From positions 1 through 7,244 of the forward strand of contig DNNS01000688.1 in the NCBI GenBank assembly GCA_003497555.1: a stretch of DNA of 7,244 bases, written 5' to 3'. Below are positions 1 to 6,800 of the stretch, one piece after another. A program made the translations under genes and the position numbers. The notes under the pieces were generated by a model that did not search any database, was not told the origin of the DNA, and was given only the letters and a program-made list of their open reading frames with translations. The DNA is from Spirochaetia bacterium. Lineage in GTDB: Bacteria > Spirochaetota > UBA12135. The stretch's first letter is position 1; the number at the start of each line of letters is the position of its first letter.

Positions 1-129
1 TGACCTCAATTTTACTCACTACAGTTAATATTTTTTAAAACCTTTTTCTTCGCAGTTTGTTTTTATTTTGCGTTGAAACCCGAATGTTGTCGGCGAATAA
101 ACATTAAATTGATATTTCCGGATTATTAT
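1..129. other. Region downstream of the rho operon, no recognised feature
   Basis: This AT-rich stretch lies beyond the stop codon of the radical SAM gene on the minus strand. I see no open frame of useful length. The only inverted repeat is AATGTT at 83-88 against AACATT at 100-105, a weak 6-bp AT-rich stem with an 11-nt loop. It is not followed by a U-tract on the minus-strand transcript, so I do not call a terminator. The operon may end further left, or termination here may be Rho-dependent. Confidence 0.4.
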
Positions 130-1083
130 TCAGCTGTTCCATGACTGCTGTTTATTTTTGTTATTAATTGAAATATAGAAAATTCCGGCAGTTGTTTTGC
201 TGCTTTTTATTCTGCCCTGAGCCTGCAGTTCGTCAAGCTGTTTTTGTACTGTATGTTTTTCCTGTCCGCTCAGAACAGAAAGATCAGCTGCTGTTACGGG
301 GCGCCGGGAAAGAAAATCCGCAATATTTTTTTTAATTTCAGGATTTTTTAAAAATGCGCCTGCCTGCCGGGTAATAATTTCACTGCGGGGTATAATATGG
401 TTTATTTCTTGCAGTCTTTCCAGAGCCGGAGGTACTGCCCATTTTTCCGCACCGGGCCGGTCAAGCGAGTTAATCTGCACCTTTTCCGGATTTATTTTTT
501 CTGCTGCAGCAGCCAGTTTTTTTACTTCATCGTTTGAATCATTTATTCCTTTAATAAAAAAAATTTCCAGCCAGATTTTGCCTGTAAAATTTTTACGCAA
601 GGCTATCAGCCCGTCTAACAGCGCCTGGGCGGTAATGCCCGGGCCCGGGCGGTTAACAATTCTGAAAACATCTTCACTGGCCGCATCAAATGACGGTATA
701 ATCAAGTCAAAAACCGAAAGGGATGAAAAATTATAATTGCAGGAAAAAAGCACTCCATTGGTCAGCAGGGCAATTTTATATTCCGGATATTTTTTTTTAA
801 TCAAACCGGCGAGTTCTCCCAGCCCGGCGTAAAGAAGCGGTTCGCCGGCCCCGGAAAAAGTAATGTAATCAAGCATGGGTTTCTGATCAAGATAATCCGC
901 CAGTTCTTTTTCTATATCGCTGACCGGAAAAAACATTTGAGCCTGCAGGAAAAAGTTATCCGCTGCTCCGCATTCGCAGTACACGCAATTCAGGTTGCAG
1001 GATTTGGCCGGTACGCAGTCTACTCCCAGGGAGATGCCAAGCCTGCGGCTTTTTACCGGACCGAATAAAAATTTTTTTTTCAT
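130..1083 (-). CDS. Radical SAM protein of the COG0731 type with C-terminal winged-helix-like domain
   Basis: A 317-residue cytoplasmic protein. The N-terminus has the family signature FGPVKSRRLGISLGVD (residues 7-22), followed by the radical SAM cluster motif CNLNCVYC: C29, C33 and C36 should hold a [4Fe-4S] cluster that cleaves S-adenosylmethionine. The GAGEP stretch (78-82) is the usual SAM-contacting GxGEP motif, and VQINSLDRPGAEKWAVP (202-218) resembles the conserved VQLNT..RPP segment of this family. COG0731 is named after wyosine synthetase-like enzymes, but bacterial members are mostly uncharacterised, so the substrate is unknown. Residues about 250-310 look like a winged helix-turn-helix (VTAADLSVLSGQEKHTVQ followed by a helix and a beta wing), suggesting contact with nucleic acid or a protein partner. 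Its ATG overlaps the stop of the upstream gene (ATGA, 4 nt) and no strong ribosome-binding site is visible, so it is probably translationally coupled. It is the last gene of the rho unit in this window. Family assignment is firm; function is not. Confidence 0.9.
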   Translation of the reverse strand: MKKKFLFGPVKSRRLGISLGVDCVPAKSCNLNCVYCECGAADNFFLQAQMFFPVSDIEKELADYLDQKPMLDYITFSGAGEPLLYAGLGELAGLIKKKYPEYKIALLTNGVLFSCNYNFSSLSVFDLIIPSFDAASEDVFRIVNRPGPGITAQALLDGLIALRKNFTGKIWLEIFFIKGINDSNDEVKKLAAAAEKINPEKVQINSLDRPGAEKWAVPPALERLQEINHIIPRSEIITRQAGAFLKNPEIKKNIADFLSRRPVTAADLSVLSGQEKHTVQKQLDELQAQGRIKSSKTTAGIFYISINNKNKQQSWNS

Positions 1084-1340
1084 ATTATTTTTACCAGATA
1101 CGGTTTAAGCAGACCATATAGAATAATAAGAAGACTGATTCCCCCCAGTGCCGTACCGATCAGGGCATAAAATTTTCCTTTTTCCCCGGAAATTTTTATT
1201 TCCTGCAGGGCGGCTACGCCGGTAATGACGGCCAGTACGCCGGCAGACATAGGAAGAAAAAAACCGAATACCCCCGCAGCGGCGGAAATTACCGACATAA
1301 TATTCCAGCCGGGTTTGGGATTATTGTCTGCTGTACTCAC
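1080..1340 (-). CDS. Small membrane protein, DUF4190-like
   Basis: An 86-residue protein with a short polar N-terminus (about 12 residues), a glycine/alanine-rich hydrophobic stretch at about 13-45 that could form one or two membrane passes, a short charged linker (EIKISGEKGK, about 47-56) and a second hydrophobic helix at about 58-84. The arrangement, with small residues in both helices and a G-rich turn, resembles DUF4190-type proteins, whose function is not known. The start is GTG at 1340, lying 20 nt inside the end of the CYTH gene; no strong Shine-Dalgarno sequence is visible, which fits translational coupling. An internal ATG at residue 15 would give a 72-residue protein that keeps all the hydrophobic parts. 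The stop overlaps the ATG of the radical SAM gene. It is real rather than a chance frame because of the hydrophobic pattern and the exact fit between its neighbours. Confidence 0.75.
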   Translation of the reverse strand: MSTADNNPKPGWNIMSVISAAAGVFGFFLPMSAGVLAVITGVAALQEIKISGEKGKFYALIGTALGGISLLIILYGLLKPYLVKII

Positions 1341-1932
1341 AATAACGCTCGAATTTTGATTTCACAGAAAAAGAATAATCAATATTGTTTTTTTTCAGAA
1401 AACCTGTAATCAGCGGAATGTTTTTCAGATCGGTTTCACATTCCAGTTCGTACTCGGTTCTGCCGCTGCCGAAATCAGTACAATCAATTTCTATCTGAAA
1501 ATCTTTCAGCCGGCAGATACTGCGCAGGTTTAAAAAAAAACCCCTGCAGATAAATTTTTCGCTGTGGAAATTATGCCGGAAGATTTCATGACCGAGGGTA
1601 TTTGCCTTACCCGAGGAAAGAATCTCAAGAATTTTAAAAAAGGAGGTCTGCAGCCCGTCAAGCGCAGACCGGTATGTTTGTTCGTCGATTGTTGATTCAA
1701 TTTCCATGGCCTGAAAATAGCCTTGCTCAAGAGACAGGCGTTTTTTCAGGGCTGCGCGGAAACATTGTTCATCCTCGCTGCGCAGTCTGAAGGCAAAACA
1801 TGAGTTTTGGAAATAACCGCCTGCTGTATCAAAAAAATTATTGCATTGTTTGAGTGTTTTTTCCACCGGCAGTATTTCAAGCAGTTTAATATAACTGCCG
1901 GCGGAAAGGGCAAGTTTTATTTCGTTTTCCAC
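1321..1932 (-). CDS. CYTH domain protein (triphosphate tunnel metalloenzyme family)
   Basis: A 203-residue soluble protein with the hallmarks of the CYTH/TTM fold: the N-terminal ExExK motif as E2, E4 and K6 (MENEIK), an NNFFDT segment (31-36) corresponding to the common N.YFDT, FRLR (48-51), a basic LKKR (62-65), an acidic MEIES (76-80), QIEID (146-150), ELE (162-164) and a C-terminal KSKFER (191-196). These charged side chains line the tunnel that binds triphosphates and divalent metal in known members. The family includes class IV adenylate cyclases, thiamine triphosphatases and inorganic triphosphatases; the sequence alone does not tell which applies, and I would not assign cyclase activity. 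Length is typical of a stand-alone CYTH domain without a CHAD domain. The start is GTG at 1932, two bases after the rho stop codon, with no clear Shine-Dalgarno sequence, so it probably depends on ribosomes finishing rho. The GTG is supported because it places the ExExK motif at the extreme N-terminus, as in relatives. Confidence 0.87.
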   Translation of the reverse strand: MENEIKLALSAGSYIKLLEILPVEKTLKQCNNFFDTAGGYFQNSCFAFRLRSEDEQCFRAALKKRLSLEQGYFQAMEIESTIDEQTYRSALDGLQTSFFKILEILSSGKANTLGHEIFRHNFHSEKFICRGFFLNLRSICRLKDFQIEIDCTDFGSGRTEYELECETDLKNIPLITGFLKKNNIDYSFSVKSKFERYCEYSRQ

Positions 1933-1934
1933 CG

Positions 1935-3425
1935 CTAAACGGAAGAATTCATGGCGCGCAGAAAAGCTTTATTGTCTTTGGTCATTTTCATTTTATCATA
2001 AATCAGCTGCATGGCTTCAACTTCATCCATGCTGGCCAGGGCTCCGCGCAGTGCATACATTTTCTTGAGCTCTTCATCGTTAAGCAGAAGTTCTTCCTTG
2101 CGCGTACTGGAAAGCTGCAGATTAATCGCCGGGAAAATACGTTTGTTGGAAAGACGGCGGGAGAGACTGAGTTCCATGTTGCCGGTGCCCTTGAATTCTT
2201 CAAATATTACTTCGTCCATTTTACTGCCGGTTTCAATAAGCGCAGTAGCGATAATAGTAAGAGATCCGCCTTCTTCAATATTGCGGGCAGCACCGAAGAA
2301 ACGTTTGGGTTTATGCAGCGCATTGGAATCAACGCCCCCGGAAAGTACTTTGCCTGATGTAGGTTCTTCCTGGTTATAGGCGCGGGCCAGACGGGTTATA
2401 CTGTCAAGCAGGATTACCACATCGCGCTTGTGTTCTACCAGGCGTTTGGCTTTCTCTATTACCATTTTGGAAACCGCAACATGCCGGTGGGCAGGTTCGT
2501 CAAAAGTAGAGGAGATTACTTCGCCCTTGACAGAGCGTTTCATATCGGTTACTTCTTCGGGTCTTTCATCTATCAGCAGAACAATGATATAACATTCGGG
2601 GTGATTGGCTGCAATAGCGTTGGCAATATCCTGTATAATTATGGTTTTACCGGCCTTGGGCGGTGATACAATAAGGGCGCGCTGGCCTTTGCCTATAGGG
2701 GCGACCAAATCTATACAGCGGGTGGTCAATTTATCGCTGTTGATTTCCAGGGTAATTCTTTCGTTGGGATAAATGGGAGTGAGATTGTCGAATAAGATAC
2801 GGTCTTTGGAAAGATGCGAAGGTATAAAATTTACTTCTTCAACCTTAAGCATGGCAAAGTATTTTTCACTTTCCTTGGGTGAACGTATTATACCTGAAAC
2901 CGTATCTCCGGTTTTCAGTCCAAAAAGCCTGATCTGGGAAGGTGAAATATAAATATCGTCCGACCCGGGAAGATAATTGTATTCAGGCGAACGTAAAAAA
3001 CCGTAGCCTTCCGGAAGTCTTTCCAGTACGCCGACTGCCTTGATAAAACCTTTTTTTTCAGTAGTGGTATGTTCAAGAATGGAAAAGATCAGGCTTTGTT
3101 TGGAAAAATTACCTATATTTTCAATTTTAAGTTCCTTGGCAAAACGTACCAGTTCTTCAATGGACATTTTGGATAATTTGGCGAGTTCAATAGGCTCTCC
3201 GCTTTTATTCTTTTCAATTTCAGCTAGCATTTGTTCGGTAAGCTGATCGTCATCAGCCGGAATACCTTCTCGTGAATATCTGCGCTGGGTATGATGTCCG
3301 CGGCCGTTATTACCGTAGGTTTTACCCGAAGACCTGGTGTTGACAAAATCTTCATTTTCAGGTCCCGGTGTAAATTCTTCAGCCGGGGATGTTTTTGTCC
3401 GGAGGATTTTAATTTTTCTTGGCAT
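1935..3425 (-). CDS. rho: Transcription termination factor Rho
   Basis: A 496-residue hexameric RNA-dependent ATPase that loads on C-rich nascent RNA and terminates transcription. In order: a charged, Arg/Gly/Asn-rich and probably disordered extension (about 1-80), the Rho N-terminal helical domain (about 80-120, [19 protein letters not shown]), the cold-shock-type primary RNA-binding domain (about 125-200, with GYGFLR and [10 protein letters not shown]), and the RecA-type ATPase. Walker A is SPPKAGKT (254-261), the catalytic-glutamate stretch is [10 protein letters not shown] (286-295), and Walker B is VVILLD with D341. The secondary-site Q-loop lies in [21 protein letters not shown] (362-382), the R-loop in [13 protein letters not shown] (412-424), and the arginine finger is R442 in TRKEEL. 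All catalytic parts look intact. It is about 75 residues longer than the 419-residue E. coli protein, mainly at the N-terminus. The start is set by AAGGAG five bases upstream of the ATG. It is first in a unit with three tightly linked genes and has a long C-rich leader suggesting autoregulation. Confidence 0.98.
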   Translation of the reverse strand: MPRKIKILRTKTSPAEEFTPGPENEDFVNTRSSGKTYGNNGRGHHTQRRYSREGIPADDDQLTEQMLAEIEKNKSGEPIELAKLSKMSIEELVRFAKELKIENIGNFSKQSLIFSILEHTTTEKKGFIKAVGVLERLPEGYGFLRSPEYNYLPGSDDIYISPSQIRLFGLKTGDTVSGIIRSPKESEKYFAMLKVEEVNFIPSHLSKDRILFDNLTPIYPNERITLEINSDKLTTRCIDLVAPIGKGQRALIVSPPKAGKTIIIQDIANAIAANHPECYIIVLLIDERPEEVTDMKRSVKGEVISSTFDEPAHRHVAVSKMVIEKAKRLVEHKRDVVILLDSITRLARAYNQEEPTSGKVLSGGVDSNALHKPKRFFGAARNIEEGGSLTIIATALIETGSKMDEVIFEEFKGTGNMELSLSRRLSNKRIFPAINLQLSSTRKEELLLNDEELKKMYALRGALASMDEVEAMQLIYDKMKMTKDNKAFLRAMNSSV

Positions 3426-3592
3426 GCATTCTCCTTGTTGTGCCTGTGAAGGGTGATGTTATTTTATTTTGAATTTTTATTTTTAAATTAATAGGCTGTA
3501 AAGTTAATTAATGTTTTTGATAGTTATTTGAAGCGGGTGTCTGGGGGTGATCGTTAGTTATTTTCTCCCAAAGTAATTATTTACTTAATTAT
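3426..3592 (-). promoter_or_regulatory. rho leader, candidate rut site for autogenous attenuation
   Basis: From the predicted start at about 3592 to the rho ATG the transcript would have a leader of about 167 nt. Counting by hand over 3437-3560, the minus-strand RNA contains 32 C and only 6 G; the densest part is the complement of 3531-3550, with runs CACCCCC and ACACCCGC. C-rich, G-poor, weakly structured RNA is the known preferred loading site of Rho, and E. coli rho is autoregulated by Rho-dependent attenuation in its leader. I see no leader peptide: the only ATG is at 3429-3427, just before the true start, out of frame, followed by five codons and a stop. A small AT-rich inverted repeat (AAGTAA at 3571-3576, TTACTT at 3581-3586) lies near the 5' end. 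The composition is observed; regulation is inferred. Confidence 0.6.
3431..3436 (-). promoter_or_regulatory. Ribosome-binding site of rho
   Basis: On the minus strand AAGGAG ends five bases before the ATG at 3425. It is the strongest Shine-Dalgarno sequence in the window and fixes the rho start. Confidence 0.85.
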
Positions 3593-3598
3593 GAACTT

Positions 3599-3627
3599 AT
3601 TATAAACATTAAAATACATTTTGTCAA
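3599..3627 (-). promoter_or_regulatory. Exact-consensus sigma70-type promoter for rho
   Basis: On the minus strand TTGACA (3627-3622) is separated by exactly 17 bp from TATAAT (3604-3599), a full match to the housekeeping consensus at the optimal spacing. The predicted transcription start is about 3592. There is no extended -10 TG. The region immediately upstream of the -35 is A/T-rich and contains two direct repeats that occupy the usual UP-element position. Confidence 0.85.
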
Positions 3628-3630
3628 GTA

Positions 3631-3650
3631 CTTTGAAAATCTTTGAAAAT
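3631..3650. repeat. Perfect tandem 10-bp direct repeat abutting the rho -35 box
   Basis: CTTTGAAAAT occurs twice without interruption, followed by a partial third unit (CTT then AAAA). Relative to the predicted rho start the repeats cover about -39 to -58. This is where the alpha-subunit C-terminal domains of RNA polymerase touch UP elements, and also where OmpR/PhoB-type activators bind direct repeats spaced one helical turn apart. The repeat is certain; its role is inferred. Confidence 0.7.
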
Positions 3651-3698
3651 CTTAAAAGTTCCAGTTTTTTACAGAAAACCGCAGTATATTCTTCCGAG

Positions 3699-3720
3699 GG
3701 AGTGATTCTGCGATCACTTC
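3699..3720. repeat. Imperfect inverted repeat upstream of the rightward promoter
   Basis: AGTGAT (3701-3706) is mirrored by ATCACT (3713-3718) around a 6-nt centre; the outer pairs extend it to 8 bp with one G-T mismatch. A further AGTG lies at 3721-3724. Its centre is about 92 bp before the predicted rightward start, so an activator or repressor site is possible. A terminator is less likely because no rightward gene precedes it and on the other strand no U-tract follows. Confidence 0.5.
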
Positions 3721-3752
3721 AGTGTTTTATTTACCCAAAAAATAAATTTGCA

Positions 3753-3760
3753 CCCCCCCC
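3753..3760 (+). repeat. C8 homopolymer next to the -35 box
   Basis: Eight consecutive C residues end six bases before the rightward -35 box, at about -49 to -42 from the predicted start. Such a run is unusual in this AT-rich intergenic region and is prone to slippage in replication and to sequencing error. Confidence 0.85.
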
Positions 3761-3766
3761 ATAAAC

Positions 3767-3795
3767 TTGACAATTAATAATAAATGGATTATAAT
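3767..3795 (+). promoter_or_regulatory. Exact-consensus sigma70-type promoter for the glycosidase-like gene
   Basis: TTGACA (3767-3772), a 17-bp spacer and TATAAT (3790-3795) match the housekeeping consensus completely. The predicted transcription start is about 3802. Because the in-frame ATG at 3784 lies inside the spacer, a transcript from this promoter cannot use it; the first usable in-frame start is the ATG at 3832, giving a 5' leader of about 30 nt. Confidence 0.82.
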
Positions 3796-3807
3796 TCACA
3801 TGTGAAT
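3794..3807. promoter_or_regulatory. Perfect 14-bp palindrome over the -10/+1 region, candidate operator
   Basis: ATTCACATGTGAAT is its own reverse complement and covers about -8 to +6 of the rightward promoter, overlapping the last two bases of the -10 box. A dimeric repressor bound there would block RNA polymerase, which fits inducible control of a carbohydrate-use gene. No regulator gene is present in the window and I cannot name the protein family. Confidence 0.6.
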
Positions 3808-3822
3808 AAAACTAATCATACC

Positions 3823-3826
3823 GGGG
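3823..3826 (+). promoter_or_regulatory. Weak ribosome-binding site for the glycosidase-like gene
   Basis: GGGG is followed by TTATC and the ATG at 3832, a spacing of five bases. The layout resembles that of the next gene (AAGAGG, then TATC, then ATG at 7195), which supports 3832 as the real start. Nothing comparable precedes the ATG at 3784. Confidence 0.5.
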
Positions 3827-3831
3827 TTATC

Positions 3832-6800
3832 ATGAATAATCATGGCTTGTATTTTCCTGAAAAAAACGTAATTATAAAAATACTGAAAATTTTTATTATA
3901 CAGTACGGACTTGCCCGGAAAGTTTTGGTTTTATCAATTACCGGAATAATTGCCGTAAGCAGTATTTTAACCGCATCCGGTCCGATCTGCACATGGGAAT
4001 TAAACGAGGGGAAGGGCGGAATTGTCAACGATTCTTCTGAAAATAATTATACAGGCACAATTATAGGAAAATCCGTATGGACAAACGGCAGGCGCGGTTC
4101 CGCCCTTTATTTTGACGGGAATTCATATATTGATTCGGGCAATATCTCTTTATCAGGAACAAATACCATTGAAGCCTGGATTTTCCCTGAAGAATGGATT
4201 GACGGATCTTACCAGGGAATAATTACCAAAATCCCCAGAACATCTCCTTACCCGGGCTGGGCGCTTTATTTTGCAGGCTACAACAACTGCATGCAGATTA
4301 TGTTCAACATGAGCGGAAAACAAAAGCGTATAGAAACAGAACCGCCCCGGCCTAAAGAGTGGCATCATATTACAGTAACTATTGACAGCAGAAAAATGAG
4401 TTTATTCATTGACGGCTGCCTTGTTGATATCAGGGATATTCAGGGAACTCTTTCAACCAACACCTGTAATTTACTGATAGGCGCTTTATACGGCAGTGGC
4501 GATGATATCGGAGGCTTCAGGGGAATTATTGACGAAGTAAAAATATATAATAAAGTTTTAAGTCACAGTGAAATTATTGAAAACGCCGGCATTAATATTG
4601 TGCAGAGTCCGGAAATAAAGGTAACGGATTATCCCAAAACATTATATTCCGTAAAATTTCCTGAGCGCAGTATAAATACCAATATTTCTTCCATAGCAGA
4701 TTGGCGTTTTGCCGCCCGTTCCGCAACCTGGGGCGGATGGAACTGGACTCCTTCTGCCGACATTAGCTCCGCCCTTCGCGACAAGGCGGAAGAAATTGCC
4801 GGGAAATTTGCTGCCCGGGGAGTAAATACCGTATTTCTTGATGAACACCGGTATATTCTTGTTGATGATCATGAATTTGAAAATTATCTTTATAATATCA
4901 AAAAAGCCGTTTCCGCCTGTCATAAATACCATTTAAAAATCGTACTGCATCTTACGGTTGAAGGAGTATTAAAACCGTACCGCGATCTGCATCCGGAGCA
5001 GGCTGTACTCGATCTAGAAACAAAAACCGGCGCTTTTTATCCGCGCTATGGAACCTATGCCATGTGCCCGAATGATCCTGCTTTTATAAAAGCTTATTGC
5101 GCGAGACTGCAGGCAATTATGAATACCGGTCTTGACGGAGTTATGCCTGATGAAACCGAGTGGCTTCCGCCCAAAATGACCATTTGCGGCTGTTCCTACT
5201 GCAGGGAAAAATTTAAAAAACTATACGGTTTTGATATTCCGCTGCCTGGCGATAAAACTGTTTATGAAAATTTTGATTCCCCGCAGTGGCGCGCCTGGGT
5301 TGATTTCAGGATCAAGTCGCAGGGTGACATTCTGGTAAAAATAAAAGAAACGGTTGATAAATCCGGACCGGAGAAACTTGTAACAGCCTGCCAGGCAGGT
5401 TTTCTGATTTCATCATCATCAGGAATGAATGCCTACGGCATGGATGTGGAAGATATGAAACGCGGACTTACGGCCGGTTTTTATGAATCACATCTGAGCA
5501 GTCCGTGGTCATGGCGTTATACGGCAGCCGAAGCCGGTTATTATTCGGCTTTCGGGCCGGTATTTATCCTTTCCTTTTCGCGGACCATAAGTATGGATTT
5601 TTTCCATTGGACATTCGCACTGGCAAACGGCCTCAGATACTGGACATGGCCGGAAAGTTTTGACTTGCCGGTATTTCCGTTTTTATGGGAAAAAAAATGG
5701 GAAACAATAATAACACATAACGATCCCTACTGTAATGTCGGAATTCTTTTTTCGTCTCCGGCCCTGCATCTGATTCCTTATGAAAATATCAATTCCATGA
5801 AAAAAGAATATATCGGCTGGTGCGAAACCCTGCTGGAAGCGCATATTCCCTTTGAGACTGTTGCTGTTTCCCGGATAACAGCGGAATCATTGCAAAAATA
5901 CAGGATTCTGATCGCGCCTGCCACGGCATGCCTTTCTTCTGCAGAAAACAAACTGCTGCGTGATTTTATCAGACAGGGGGGCAGCCTTATTGCCACGCTT
6001 GATTGCTCAATGTATGATGAAAAAGGAGAAAAACTTCCGGATTTCGGACTGAAAGATGTATTGGGTATTTCATATTCAGAGATAATGAAAGAAAAAAAGC
6101 TGGAAATACATGATAATACCGGACGAAAAATTTTATATCACGGCCCTTTTATTAAAACCGATCTGGCGGCAGGGTATGTTGATATTCTGTATTCGGAAAA
6201 AAACGGTATGCCGGTAATCACCCGGCGCAAATACGGCAAGGGAAATGCTTTTTATTGCGCCTGCGGACCGGGAACCCAGTATTTTATGCCCAAAATAAAA
6301 CCGCCCTACTCTGAATCAGGGGCTTCCATGTGGGACTTGAGACTTGCCCTGGGAGGAGTATGGACAGATAACCGCAAAACAGAGTATAAAAAAATCATAC
6401 TGGGCCTGATAGACCGCCGTGTTTTGCCGCTTGATACCGATACTCCTGACGATATTTTTATACGGACATTCAGGCATGTAAATAAAAATTATCAGGGTGT
6501 TATTGTTCATATGCTTAACCTTACAGGCTTGCGCATTAACGGAAATGTGCAAATTTCGGCAGACAAGGAATTTGAATTCCTGGATTATCCTGATACCGGG
6601 AAAATTTCAGTTGGAATTAAAGAAACCGGAATACAATCCGCCTATTTTATTTCTCCTGACTTCAGTGAAACAGTGAAGCTTCCGGTGACACTCAAGAATG
6701 AATTTTCCTTTATAACTTTATCCGCTCTCTATCGTTATGGTTTTATTTATTTTTCATTAAGCAGCGCAGATGCAGTCCGTGATCTTCTAAACGATACTCC

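Larger units (their letters stand above)
3426..3783. other. Divergent intergenic control region between rho and the glycosidase-like gene
   Basis: No gene is seen in this stretch. Going from left to right it holds the rho ribosome-binding site and leader, the leftward rho promoter, a tandem 10-bp repeat, an AT-rich stretch with no recognised content (3651-3698), an inverted repeat, a C8 run and the -35 box of the rightward promoter. The two -35 boxes are about 139 bp apart, so regulators bound between them could in principle act on both genes. Confidence 0.7.

Noticed and set aside
83..105. Hairpin downstream of the radical SAM gene as an intrinsic terminator
   Set aside because: The stem is 6 bp of mostly A-T pairs with an 11-nt loop, and no U-tract follows on the minus-strand transcript.
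2003..3246. Open frames of 66-122 codons on either strand inside rho
   Set aside because: They are shadows of a gene whose protein matches Rho from end to end; they lack ribosome-binding sites and recognisable protein features.
3427..3429. Out-of-frame ATG just before the rho start as a leader peptide
   Set aside because: It sits only one base from the Shine-Dalgarno sequence, too close for efficient initiation, and reads five codons before a stop.
3571..3586. AAGTAA/TTACTT inverted repeat near the rho transcript 5' end as a riboswitch or RNA element
   Set aside because: A single 6-bp AT-rich stem is expected by chance in such sequence and there is no surrounding conserved structure that I can recognise.
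3699..3731. Inverted repeat plus TTTTATTT as a rightward terminator
   Set aside because: No rightward gene lies upstream (rho runs leftward), the stem is short and is separated from the T-rich stretch; a regulatory site is more plausible.
3840..6552. Minus-strand frames of 62-96 codons inside the glycosidase-like gene
   Set aside because: They lie fully inside a long frame with clear domain content and their translations show no domain pattern.
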